Position numbers and translations under genes: made by a program. The notes under the pieces were generated by a model. That model did no database searches. It had not been told where the DNA came from and was given only the letters and a program-made list of their open reading frames with translations. A stretch of 64,000 nt of DNA, taken from positions 13,420,245 through 13,484,244 of the forward strand of contig QCXZ01000086.1 in assembly GCA_025024175.1 (NCBI GenBank). The letters are read 5' to 3'. Each line of letters opens with the position of its first letter. Position 1 is the first letter of the stretch. Shown piece after piece: positions 42,201 through 53,704 of this stretch. This DNA is from Rhyzopertha dominica. Lineage: Eukaryota; Arthropoda; Insecta; Coleoptera; Bostrichidae.

Positions 42201-42993
42201 CTCGCATACACCTCGCCTACCTTGGCATATAAGGGAAGCCAGATCTATGCCGTGTTGTCTGCGTTGGGACTATAGCTGTGCTGAGGAGGCTTTATAAGCC
42301 GAAACAGCTGTCCACAGATTGTTTTGACGTNGGCGACATGGCATAGACGTAAGCATTATGCTTGAGGACTGCATTCATTGCAGAAATAGTTGTTGGGGAA
42401 CGTCTCCCGGCTTTTAAACGCCTACAACATAGTGGGCTGCCGTTCAGATTAGTTCTCCACAGAAATGAGTGGATGATGCCGTATTACTACTAGATGGCAT
42501 GGTGCAATCTACACTGTAATTCTCGCATACACCTCGCCTGCCTTGGCGTTTATAAGGGAAGCCAGATCTATCTCGTGTTGTCTGCGTTGGAACTATTGCT
42601 GTGCTGAGGAGACTTTATAAGCCGAAACAGCTGTCCACAGATTGTTTTAACGCAAGCGACATGGCATAAACGCAATTATGATGCTTGAGGACTGCATTCT
42701 TTGCAGAAATCGTCGTTGGAGGACGTCTGCCGGCTTTTAAACGTCCACAACATAGAGGGCTGCCATTCAGATTAGTTCTCCACAGAGACGAATGGATGAT
42801 GCCGTATTGCCACTAGATGGCATGGTGTCATCCACACTGTAATTCTCGCATACACCTCGCCTACCTTAATGTATATAAGGGAAGCCAGATCTACGCCGTG
42901 TTGTCTGCGTTGGGACTATTACTTAGGAGGCTTTATAAGCCGAAACACTGTCCACAGATTGTGTTGACGCAGACGACATGGCATAGATGTAAT
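42201..42993. repeat. Tandem repeat array, unit about 322 bp, 2.5 copies
   Basis: Units begin CTCGCATACACCTCGCCT at 42201, 42522 and 42845 (321 and 323 bp; the third is cut after about 149 bp). Each contains GGAAGCCAGATCTA and CTTTATAAGCCGAAACA. The units differ by scattered substitutions and small indels, so the array is old enough to have diverged. Satellite-like; no open frame. Confidence 0.92.
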
Positions 42994-43016
42994 TATTAAA
43001 AATTTCTTGTTTGAAA

Positions 43017-43096
43017 CTAGAAATTTATTGTTTAGAAGTAGAAATTTCTCGCTTAAAGGTAGAAATTTTTTTGTTAAAACGTAGAAATTTCTGAAC
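43017..43096. repeat. Minisatellite with GTAGAAATTT every ~21 bp
   Basis: Four spaced occurrences of (C/G)TAGAAATTT with short T/A-rich linkers, directly after the 322-bp array. Confidence 0.7.
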
Positions 43097-44760
43097 TTTT
43101 AAATACGTACTAATAAATTGTGTATCTGTATGGTTTCTATTGATATACATATGGGAATAAATTGAAACTGGGAAGCAGCGATTTCTTTAAAACCACAATA
43201 TTTACAATAGCAACATCAATAGCCGCTAATGTAATTTAAATCNATAGCAATTTGTATAAATTATCTGATTTAGATACTTACTATTTCTTTGTCAAAATTC
43301 CACTTATATACGCACTGGTTTTCTGCTTCGTAGGTGGGGTCAACAGTGAGGAAGTATACAAATATTTATATAAAAAATCACTTAGCTCTATTTAAAAATT
43401 CCCACTATCCGTACTAACAATAATTTTCCCCTAGTTCTTAAATCTGAAAATTACACGAAACACATCTAATACCATCAAATAACAACTGTTAACCTATTAA
43501 GAATTTGGAATTTCTAGGAAGTAACAACCTGAAGTTGTATCTTGAATTTTATTTCTTACCTTTTTGACGGTTAGTTATCGACTTTTTAAAAAAGTAAAAA
43601 TTTGTTCGCTATGGCCAAAAATGCATAAATAGCATTTCCCGTCTAACTTAGGCGTGCCAGTCGTCCTACAATAATTTTGATAAGATCACGCGTCGTTACC
43701 TCCTGTTGTTAAGGCTTCTGCTCGCAAATCGAAGCGGAATTTACTCAACAATTTGGACGAAGCAATAAACCACGAAATTTTTGTTTAAAAAAATTTCGGG
43801 TTATTACAATGTATCCCAAAACTTGGACAATGCGTCACGCACTAACCACCTCCATCATCAGTTTCTTTATTGCCATTTGGTTGTAATATTTCCGTAAAGG
43901 TCGACTAATAGCAGCAAAATGTAATAACATTTCTTCAAAGACTTGACCTCTATGATGACAAAATCAGAATTTGACATAGAAACAAGTATTTCAACTCGGA
44001 TGTCAAAACTGTTATAAAATCGGATAAGATTAGATATTTTTAACTTTTGTTTGGTAAATTATCCAGTTTATAGATTTGTTTATCCTTTTCAACGTTACAT
44101 TATGGACTCTCGGAAATTATACCCTTTTCTGTTTACGATATTCGACGTAAGAAGAAAATTATTTTTCATGTCACTGACATGTGATTAAAGTCATTCAGAA
44201 ATTTGTTTCGAACAATTACCATGAAAAAATGTATATAAAGAATAATTTTCTCATACTATCAGTATAATTAGAGCTATTAGGTTATGTGTTTTATGCAAAT
44301 TATTATACCTGAATATACAATTTGTGTCACATTTTGGTATAATGCTATATGTGAATATACTTTAGTATTTCGATACTTCAAAGGATACTTAGTAAAACAG
44401 GAGAACGTAATATTAGTAATAAACGTAATGCTGGCGTTAACAAAAAGATCACAAGATATCAGATATATTACATTTTTTCGGCCACAACACTGCCAAGTCT
44501 TAAACATTTCTAATTGTTCTTACAAATGTTATAAATATTCAACGGAAACATGCGAAAAAACATGTATTTTCCACTTGAGATTTCATTCGCCTGGCTATTA
44601 TGTGTTCATTTTCTAACATCCATCTAAAACTGACCCAGTTTTATAATAACTTGATGACTTGCCCAATTAACCGACGAGTATAGAAAAGAACAGGGCGTTA
44701 CCTAAATTGAATATAATTAATCACTTATAAATGCAGCAACANTGGTGTTAGTAGCTAATT
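43097..44760. other. Non-coding AT-rich stretch
   Basis: Only short open frames without recognisable domains. No repeat structure noticed. Confidence 0.45.
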
Positions 44761-44797
44761 TACTCAATTTATGCCCCGGGGTTGGGGTGGCCGGTTA

Positions 44798-45747
44798 TTA
44801 GTTCACCATCATGAGGGACGTATCCCCCGATATAATGGACGTCGGCATCNAATGGAACGGCTTCGTNAGCGGCGACTTCCTGTGTTTGTGTACCGTTACT
44901 GGNGGTCTTGTGTTCCTGGGCAGCGGTTTCGATAGTTCCGACGGAGTGCTGATGTGCTGGGGTGGCGGGCTTTCTCTGGTGCCGGGAAGTGCGGGCTTCA
45001 CGACAGATTCGGTGAGTTTGTCCAATTCTTCCAATAGCTTTGCCATCTCGGAAACCAAATCAAGCGTGGCTAGGTCTAGTGTTGGGTTGTCCATCACTGT
45101 ATCTGCTGGTCGGACGATTCAGCTGAAGCGGGCAGACTACTGACTCCAAACGCATGAGGATCACGCTTTTATACTTTCCAGTCGTGTGGAATAGGCGCGC
45201 GCCACCTTTTCCCCCACTAATCTGTAAGAGAGAGAGGCAAGGGGTGAGAGTTCTATTGGAAACTCGGTAGTGTCCCCCCCCAACAAAAGATTATTTACCC
45301 CCCACCCTCAAATAGAAAAGTCAAGTAAATATATCGAAGAAGAACAAAAAAAACTAAATTTATATTCTTCATTCGTTTTCTTTTTTTAGCCGGACACGAT
45401 AGCGTCGCCCTGGCGGCCAATCCGCGGGTACAAATTTCTGAGCCGCCTCTTTCAGCCCTTGGGGCCACTCGCTGAACGGCCGGTCTTCGTGAAGTATGGT
45501 AGCCTCTAGGGTTCGGGGACCGAACTTCATGAGCCTCCGGCGACTGGTTGGGCATTTCGATGGCATTGTTTTTTTTCTTATCATGGGGCCTGGTGGTTCG
45601 GCCGCCTTGCTGGTTGCCAGAGGGGCCTGCGATGCCTCGCCCCCGGGCGGACTCCGGACTCCAGGGTGCAGGCGCCCATCTTTCGCTAGGATCCTTGATA
45701 TCCGCATTTGGGTGGCCAGTTTTTACTTTACTTCTGCGGTTCGGCAT
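44798..45747 (-). other. GC-rich unknown retroelement-like segment
   Basis: Minus-strand open frames 45747-45295 (two overlapping frames, one ending in WPPGRRYRVRLKK) and 45097-44798 (helical LELVSEMAKLLEELDK-like start, then Pro-rich with several N). A strong GC rise and Pro/Arg/Ser-rich composition like 8260-9100. No zinc knuckle or RT motif. Possibly gag/ORF1-like material; not assigned. Confidence 0.3.
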
Positions 45748-46539
45748 TCTGTGGGGTCGGATAATAATAATGGACTAGTTCCACACAAGCGAAAAACGTA
45801 AAATAAGTAATTTTGCGTCAAAGTACTTTGTGTTTGGAGTTGGATGAACTGTTTGGTTAAATATGAAAGTTGCTGCATAATTAATAATAAGCGTTTAAAG
45901 TTTAAATTACGTCATAAATCTGTGATCATATTAACTACCTACTGCGTTGTCACATGTAACACTTAATAGGCACCACACAGGTAAGTAAGTAAGAACAATG
46001 ACGTTTCAACGGTAACATCAAATTGATGACGTCGTAGACTGCCGTGCCCAGCGGTTACAGGTAAGTATCCCTTTTTATAACAGGGACTGGAAAAAGAATA
46101 TATGAAAATATCACTTTATGACAATCTAGCTAACGTAAATGCCTAAACAATGATTTCGTGAAGTCCTTACCTAGGTGTTCGGCTGTATTAAAGTTTAAAA
46201 TGATTGGCAGGTAAACGAAATGGAAAATTCCGCCACACAAGGCGATAAAGTCATTGGATCCCCTAACGGCTAAAATTTCCAGGACCACGACCCAATCGGC
46301 GTTGTACTCTCAAAATCCAGACAAGCTGATGTGCGACCACTATTCGAATTTCTAATTCAACCAGTGTGATTCCAGAAACGAGGAGATGCACGTCCACCAT
46401 TCATTCGTTCACCAACCTTTTACACCGGAAAATGCCTGTCTCACCTGCTAGCGAGCATCGCCAAAAGAAACGTGCAAAAACGACGCTGGAGGACACCGAA
46501 AGGAGCGCCTTCGCTATATTCAATAAATAGAGTACCTTA
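45748..46539. other. Non-coding stretch
   Basis: No gene seen. It could hold the 3' LTR or end of the gypsy relic that follows, but no terminal motif or second copy was found. Confidence 0.35.
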
Positions 46540-48384
46540 TTATATACGTTCTATTAATTTTGCCCTTACAGTTCCGAAGCTAGTGATGAATTCTTCGTAC
46601 AGTGCTTGGCTCACGGTAGCAGCGGTGGCTCGTCGGAGAACTCTAGCTTGTACCCACTTGGTGAAGCGGTCTTGAAACACTACCATGTATTGGATGGAAC
46701 GGGGTAGTGGTCCTATCAAGTCGGTGCTAACGGTCTCCAATGGAAAGTGGTTTGGAGTCGGCTGAAGTAGTTCTGGCGGTCTCTGCTGCGAAATTTTAAA
46801 ACGCTGGCAGTGTAGGCACCCTCGGATGTACTTCACGGCATCCAGGAACATTCCTGGCCAGTAATATCGCTGAGCCAGTCGGGCGATCGTCTTGACGATT
46901 CCTAAATGTCCGGCAGTCGGTGCGTCGTGGTTTTTTTCCAGTACACGACGACGGTGGGGTTTCGGTACACATAATTTCCATGATTCTGATAGCTCTCCAC
47001 CTTTTAACTGGTTGTCGAAGAAATGACGGTGGAGACGTTTATTGGCGATACGGTAATCCGGGAACTGATCTGGATGTTGCTGGACTACGGCGAACCGACG
47101 TCAGTACCAGGAACAGTGGGCAGGTCGGTGGTAGGGACTTCATCCTCTTCTGGTGTATCTGATATCGGTTGATGGAAATGGATCCCGTGATAGTCCGTCA
47201 GCTACTTTATTGAGGACTNCTTTGCGATATCGGATATCGAAGTAGTATTGCTGTAAGAATACGCTCCGGCGGGCTAATTAGCCGGACGGGCTCTTTATGG
47301 AATACAACCATTTCAGAGACTGATGTTCGGAAACTACGCTGAATTTGTATCCTTCCAGGTACAGTCTCATTCTTTAAATTCCCCAGACGATTGCGAGGCA
47401 TTATTTTTCGGTGACGTGAGTTGTTCCTTTTGGCGGGGTTCAGAGTCCTGCTGGCGTAAGCTATCACTTTATCGCCTTCTTCGGTGGTTTGGATCAGGGC
47501 GGCTCCGATGCCATAATCAGAAGCATCAGTTTGTAATGTGAATGGTCGGGTGAAATCTGGGGCTTCGGTCAGTCTCTACTTAACAGAGTTGTTAAGCCTG
47601 TTCTTGTGCGTAGGTCCAGTCCCAGGGCTGTTTCTTTCGGAGTAAACGGGTGAGTGGTGCGACAAGCTGGGAGAAAGACGGAATGAGCTTTCGGTACCAC
47701 GAGGCCACACCCAGAAATCGTCATAGGCCTCTGACATTCGTTGGTAGCGGTATGTTGCGGATTGCTTCGATTTTATCCGGGTCGGTCTGGATGCTTCCGT
47801 CGCTTACGACATGTCGTAGGTATTTTATGGTTTTTGCAAAAGTGGCACTTCTCGGGGTTAATCTTCAGATTGGATGAGGCATCGAAGTGGTTGATGGTCA
47901 CTCCTCACAAAAATTGTGCTTCCTTCCAAGTATCCTCTGAATTTTTGAACGGCGTATGTGACTGCTAAAGCCTCTCGTTCAGCTGCGTTCAGCAAACGGC
48001 TTGCGTATTTGTCGGGTCGTTCCTCTATGTCCCCCCCCTGGAGCAAACTGGCACCTGTGACGTAGGAACTCGCATCGGTGTTGATGACATGATGATGATG
48101 ATGATGACAAATGGCTGGTTAAAATCAGCTTGCATTCGATGTTTTCCATTTTTCTTTGGCACCAGTAGCATGGGCGCTGCGTATGCTGAATCGCATTCTC
48201 CAATTATGCCACATCTTGCACATTCCACTTCTTCCTTCAAAATGTTTGTTTTTTGGGGCGTCATTCTATACTGCAGAACTGCTATCAGCCTATCGTCCGT
48301 TAATTTGATTGTATATTCTGCATAAGGAGTGGGGACGTCACTGTCTTCGAATATCTCCTTGTTACGCTGAAGTAACTCTTCCAA
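46540..48384 (-). pseudogene. Scrambled Ty3/gypsy pol relic
   Basis: Read on the minus strand: RT start with APMLLVPKKNGKHRM (48384-48140), then an abrupt jump to RNase H (DFNQPF...; 48046-47858 with KYASRLLNAAEREALAVTYA and SDHQPLR), then back to the RT thumb (NPEKCHFCK near 47850; LGV-WYRK-type residues near 47690), then a second RNase H ([14 protein letters not shown], 47467-47207), then integrase (HHCC part and TDLIGPLPRS, 46981-46540). The RT active-site region is absent. Many frameshifts; a short ATG/CAT trinucleotide run lies at 48089-48107. Confidence 0.85.
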
Positions 48385-48485
48385 TCGTTCCCTTTCTTGA
48401 CTTCATCCTTACGAAAAGAAATATCCAGTAAGTTTACCTTAATTATTGTAGTTGGTGATGACGGTTCTGGTATAAAGTCAAATGT

Positions 48486-48712
48486 GATACATCATAAACA
48501 TTAACATTACATTACGGATTAACACCCCTATCCCCACTCCGAACAATTTTAGCTGCAGGTTAGCAGGTTATAATGTAAAATCTTTGCGGGTTGACCTAAA
48601 TTCCTGCGGATCAGGGTGTATTTTAATCATACATCATTAATTTTAACATTATATTACAGATTAACACCCCTTATCCCCACTCCAAACAATTTTAGCTGCA
48701 GGTTAACAAGTT
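48486..48712. repeat. Two direct copies of an ~80-bp sequence
   Basis: ATTAACACCCCTATCCCCAC with its flanks (48486-48570) recurs at 48637-48712, ending in TTTTAGCTGCAGGTTA both times. Spacing about 150 bp. No coding content. Confidence 0.75.
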
Positions 48713-48840
48713 GTAATTCAGATCGCATCTTCTGTGTATATCTCGCGGATCCCACTTGGCTTACATTTTATGAAAAACTCAAAATTCGAAATTGTTTCCC
48801 CTCTGATGGTTTTTGGACTCTGGAGATTGAATAATATATG

Positions 48841-49813
48841 CAGGGTCCGCCACCTAAAACTCCCCAGGTTCGATTTTTCTTTGTATTTTTTAGGTACAAG
48901 CTTAAGTTATATGTCAAATTGTAGGTCTTTTTGAACTATTTAAAAGTAGCATAGTAAGTGTCCAAATTTTTTTTTCAGATTGTGATATTTTGCAAATAAA
49001 GCTAATTTTTGTAAATATTTTTAACCTTACCTTGTATAATAAATATTGCTTCATAGTTGGATGCCGAATTTTGTCTTCTTTAATTTGTGTTATTAAACTG
49101 TATGCGGAAATTTTACTCCTTCTTAATGAAAAACTCGTCGCCGCCATATTCTGTTAATAGGGCTGTTCACAATTTTTAAGTGTTAGTTTAACAGCCTATT
49201 ACACTACAAATTATGCCTACATACCCATCGCTGCACACAAAACTACAAAACTTTGAGTAACTTTTAAATAAATCAAGTACAAAGTTCGTTCTAAAGGGAG
49301 AGAGGCTAGAAAAGAATACCCTGCGATGAGGCTAGTTCGGTTGTCTACATGCACTAGCCTCATCGCAGGGTATTGTTTTGTAGCCTCTGTCTCTTTAGCA
49401 CGAAGTTTGTGCTTGATTTATTTAAAAGATGCTCTAAATTTTGGGGTTTTATGTGCAGCGATGGGGATGTAGGCACAGTTTGTACCGTAATAAGCTGTTA
49501 AACTAACACTTAAAAAATTGTGAACAGCCCTATTAGCAGATTATGGTGGCGAGTTTTTCTTGTTTTTCATTAAGAATGAGTAAAAATTACGCATACGTTG
49601 TGAAGCAATATTTATTATACGGGGTAAGGTAAAAAAATATTTACAAAAACAATTTTATTTGCAAAATATCATAATTGGCAAAAAAANTTTTGGACACCTA
49701 CNGTGGTATTTTTAAAGAGCTAAAAAAGACCTANAATTTGACATATAACTTAAGGTTGTACCTAAAAAAATATTTAAAATACGAGCCTGGGGAGTTTTAG
49801 ATGGCGGGCCATG
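48841..49813. mobile_element. Near-complete foldback element of 973 bp
   Basis: Left arm 48841-49336 and right arm 49353-49813 are inverted copies meeting at a short loop. The centre is a perfect hairpin: ACCCTGCGATGAGGCTAGT and its reverse complement around 16-17 bases. Ends: CAGGGTCCGCCACCTAAAAC and, reversed on the right, CATGGCCCGCCATCTAAAAC. The start CAGGG and AT-rich flanks that are similar on both sides would suit a hAT-type non-autonomous element. No protein. Three N in the right arm. Confidence 0.85.
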
Positions 49814-49867
49814 TATATATACAATATACTGTTAAATAAAGATAACTTTTGTTTATTTTTGTTTTAA

Positions 49868-50530
49868 TCAGCAATTTTTACAAATATAATAAGTACTTTT
49901 GGTATCTTTATGTCCAATCCCTTCACATAAGTAGTGTAACCAATGATTACACACCTTGCAAAAAACTAGTGGTCCCTTTTCGCAGTTGTTGATATTTAGG
50001 TGGCACACTATCGTATTTTCTTCCCAAAAACCATTTATTAAGTTGGAAAGACAGTTAATGGTGTCTCCTTCAGGTACTGAGACAGTTAAAGATATTTCTT
50101 TTTCCCTAAAGTTTTTCATCGCTTCGTCTAGTTTCTGGTATTCTACGCTGTATTTAGCGGGAGCTAAAAACAATAAATTTTAGCTAACAGTGTACAAATA
50201 GAGAACATCACATTGTAGTATTGTAGTCAATGTGCACTGCATGAAAAGGCTTGCAGATACAAATATTGAAAAAAACTTGAATATTTTAAAGATTTTTATT
50301 TTTTTGTAATGCAAAGATTAAATTTTTTATCCAAGTGCAAATAAAAGTAAGAAAAAGCACTAGTTACGTACCTGGCAGTGGTTCTTTAATATATTCCAGC
50401 AGTTTACGCCGAACAATCCGTCTATAGGAATACATATCTAGTTCAGCCGTATATTTTATTGCTTCTACGTTTCGGCGTATTATAATTTCTGCATAGACAG
50501 CAAAACATACCGCAATAATAACTGTTTTTT
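49868..50530 (-). pseudogene. PHD-like zinc tail of the MULE gene (two exons)
   Basis: The upper part (to about 50373) reads IIIRRNVEAIKYTAELDMYSYRRIVRRKLL and ends at a GTACGT donor; the lower part (50170-49868) follows a TTTTTAG acceptor and joins in phase (PLP to APAKY). It finishes with C...C...FCKVCNHWLHYLC...YYICKNC, a PHD- or RING-like Cys/His pattern. It follows the Ulp1-like segment on the same strand, so it is read as the C-terminus of the same gene. Confidence 0.55.
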
Positions 50531-50571
50531 TTGTTATAGGATTGCTTGTGGATGCATTACTTCCTAGTCTA

Positions 50572-51306
50572 CTAATGATACCATGTTGTAGAACTCAAAG
50601 TAAGCATTGTATAAGTTTGCCCCTTCATGCTATTCAGATATAGTATCTGCCTTCTTTTTTTAATAGTTACTATTAGAGTGCAATGGTTAGCATAAGTTAA
50701 TGGGAATATTACTACATCATAGTCAGGTATTTTATATTCACAGAAATATTTAAAGCCATATTTGAACATGTTAATCTGTTGGCTGACATAATTTAGTAGA
50801 ATACATTCGGTTGAAAAGATAGTAACATGATTTAAATCTGTGTTTTCTTCTGCTATTAGAATAGGGATGTATGTATCTAAAATAGTGTCCGATATGTATA
50901 AGTCTTGTGTATATTTAGCTTCACTAATGGTTAATTCTAAAGGTTTCAAATCTGCTAAACACAAATAAAGGCCGTATATTGTCATTTGTTTGTTTGGATC
51001 GATTGCCGGAGTAGAAGTTGTAATTGGTTCAAATGTAGTTGACAGCGGTGTTTTATCCAATATTTGTGTTGTAGTAGGTACAAAGCGTCTTTTTACTAAA
51101 TCGCCTTTGCTTGTTAATGTTGAAATTGAAAGGGATTTTGCATCTTTATCTACTTTTATAACTTTTGCATCGGATGCTGCTTCAACACAAAAAATATCTT
51201 CAGGATGGCCTTTTCGGCCACTTTTGTAACCCCTTTGTTTTCTAATTAATTTCTCTAATTTAAACGTTTTGGTTTTTTTTCGTTCCAGTTCAGTGCCAGC
51301 TTGCAA
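50572..51306 (-). pseudogene. Ulp1-like (C48 peptidase-like) domain of the MULE gene
   Basis: The first 35 residues are basic (LIRKQRGYKSGRKG), the end of a SWIM-MULE transposase. From about residue 110 the pattern follows a Ulp1-type cysteine-protease fold: TIYGLYLCLADLKPLEL, LDTYIPIL, then YDVVIFPLTYANHCTLIVTIKKRRQILYLNSMKG, where the family has (V)(F)IP(x)n HW(x)L ... DS. Here HW is HC and the Asp is Asn, so activity is doubtful unless the catalytic Cys lies in the following broken frame. Ends at a stop at 50572. Confidence 0.6.
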
Positions 51307-51716
51307 TCAGTTATGTGATGACAGTAACTTCTTCTCTTGCATGAGCATACTTCTTTCGGAAATAATTGCACAGTATTTTTTTATTACTGGTTGCTTCTGA
51401 AATCAGAAATGTGCCCTCTTCCGGTATTAACCGTACACGACCGTTAGCCAACAAAAATTTTGCTACTTGTATGTATTGACTCATCGTTTCTAATCAACAC
51501 ATCTTTATTCGTAAAAACGAAAGGTAGACTTTCAAGCGCAATATGTGCTCTAGGGTAGTTTACCGTTTCTGCTTCCCGTTGAAGATGTTTATATTTATCA
51601 CTGAGGACAAAGTCTCCCTGACCAGTAATGCCCTCTATAACTTCTTTTTGATAATATAGATCTAACTGATATATGGTGAGAGTAATTACTTGTAGATTTA
51701 CTTCTTTTCTATCCAC
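51302..51716 (-). pseudogene. MULE transposase C-terminal region with SWIM zinc finger
   Basis: 51716-51444 reads VNLQVITLTIYQLDLYYQKEVI and GQGDFVLSDKYKHL, the helical part after the MULE catalytic core. In the next frames ANGRVRLIPEEGTFLIS is followed by VQLFPKEVCSCKRRSYCHHI, a SWIM finger (CxC...CxH). One frameshift separates them. SWIM fingers bind DNA or protein and are standard in MULE transposases. Confidence 0.7.
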
Positions 51717-52482
51717 ACAAGCGTTTCAAAATGCTATTAAAACTTTCAGCGGCGTTTGAAATTATTCCGCTACCAGGCGTATACATGTTATACTGTAAAT
51801 TAAGAAATATAGAATGTAGAGCACAAGTTAACAATAATTCAGCTTGACTTGAAGTTTCACATTAATACTTGATCTTAGCTGCACGAAATCTCAGACATCG
51901 TACAGTACTTTATGTGATTTCCTCCCTTTAATAGTTATTATTGATTATATAAGTGTTTCAGAGAGCATTTTATGCTTAGGTAGATAAAATGCGACTGAAA
52001 CACGAATGCAATACAACGTTTTATCCATAATCTCATTTAGTACCAAAATTGCCGGAATTTTATCTGATTGCATAAAAAAATAATTTGACATTTCGCTGTG
52101 ACAGCGGCTGCCACCCCAAAATCATAGAAATTAACTAATGAAATATCGCGAGTTACTAAATTTTTGCTATTTATTTTCGATTGTTTATCGACTCCATTTG
52201 CAAAAATTTTTGAAGCTGGTGTGAAATGGAAGAAAGTATTCGTGGGATAATCCAGAAGGAAGCTGCAGAAGCATTGATTTAAGATTGTATTTTCTTTTAT
52301 CTCACTAATGGTAAAGTAATTTCATTATTCCACTAGTGGATAAAGTGGTACTTTATACGGTGTTTAAGTATGGATAAAACTTGAATTAGAAAGTTATTAT
52401 GGATAGTTTTTTATGTGTTTCGTTTATAGCAAATATGTACATCATTGAAAACCAAGAAAAAAAACACTAACACACCGCCATA

Positions 52483-52950
52483 TCAAATGCATGAAAGTAA
52501 CGAATCGTAAAAGGTTCTTACCTCTTCCAATATCCATTTTGTGTTCATTTTAATGTCGTTTAAACTGTATCTGTTACAATATTTCCTAAACGCTTCAGTC
52601 CACTGTTCTTGCATTGTCTTGTATTTAAGCATAAGTTTATTTTCTGTATTACTGTTCAAAAGGTCCCACACATGAGATTCGTACGTATTAATGTCTACGT
52701 TTTCAGCGTTTTTCTTGTTTTTTACCAACTGTCGCGTTGAATGTGATGCCGCTTTTATGTGCTGGAGGAACCTTTTATGCACTTCTGCTGTTCGGTTGTG
52801 GTGAATCAAAACAGCTAACATCACAACAGGACTATTTCTACAAAGTGGATGTCTATATATTAACGCTGACACATACAAGTCACCCAAGTTAAAGGTTGTA
52901 TCGTAGTTAATGATACAGCCTTTGTATCTACAGATTTCTTTGAATGACAC
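52483..52950 (-). pseudogene. MULE-type DDE transposase core, internally deleted
   Basis: IINYDTTFNLGDLYVSALIYRHP contains the first catalytic Asp of the MULE DDE domain, and VVMLAVLIHHNRTAEVH follows it. The frame then passes straight to QWTEAFRKYCNRYSL and MNTKWILEEV, which lie after the second catalytic Asp in relatives. The segment that should hold the second Asp and the CxxH motif is not seen, so a deletion of roughly 60-100 residues is inferred. Between this part and 51716 lie about 770 bases without coding signal. Confidence 0.7.
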
Positions 52951-52984
52951 TATACTTTCACTTGCATATAGTATAATATAAAAT

Positions 52985-53704
52985 TCTTTTAAAAGCGANA
53001 TCTCTTGAACATAATGTCCTAACTCTTCATGTAATAAATATGCTCCAAATATATCGTCACTGGCAATTAGTTTTCGCCGTTTTTCTTCTGCTATAGTGTT
53101 TATTACTTGCTTTTTTATTTCTAGGGCTAAGTACCAGGACTAAATAGGATGAAATGCCACGAACGGTTTCTTATATACTTCTATAGGTTGCTCATGAAGC
53201 ATTGTTTTTTTTTCCGCTAGAACTGACGATGCAGTGCGTACATATTCTTTATGTAAGTCTTGCATTCTATTGCCATCTGGTAATTTTTTTAAACTTTCAT
53301 TACAGCCGGTATAATGAATTGTTTGTTTGTCATATATATTTTCGTTGTTGTCGTTGTACAAAGTTATAGCTCATCTTTTAAAACTAGACGGTGTATCAGT
53401 AATTATGCAATCGTAATAATGAATCAGTACAAAAGGTGCCTTCTTCGGAACAGCTGCCATACCTTTATCACGCCATCGTAGCAGGTCAGCTTTCCAATCC
53501 TCTTTGTTTTTCATTGTAAAACATATACAATTCGCCTGGTTTTGGTTTTACCGGAGGCACAGTAATGCATTCAGATGGAGAGGTGGTAGTCAAGAGGTGA
53601 AAATATTCTCTTGGTGTAAGAAATTCTTGTGACGTTAGTGGTTTAGGTTTAACGCTATTAGCCATCTCGAAAATTCTAAAATGTATAGCACTCAAAATAA
53701 GCAA
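52985..53704 (-). pseudogene. N-terminal part of the MULE gene (broken)
   Basis: Pieces 53704-53486 (probable start at the internal MANSVKPK ATG), 53361-53140 and an unlisted frame at about 53100-52985 (EKRRKLIASDDIFGAYLLHEELG) run into the DDE part in the same orientation. No named domain; several stops. They are grouped by position and continuity only. Confidence 0.45.

Noticed and set aside
42201..42993. Possible CRISPR-like array
   Set aside because: Units are about 322 bp, contiguous, without spacers, and the genome is eukaryotic; it is a tandem repeat.
44284..44616. 110-codon plus-strand frame
   Set aside because: No recognised domain, AT-rich, overlapped by an equally long minus-strand frame; no support for coding.
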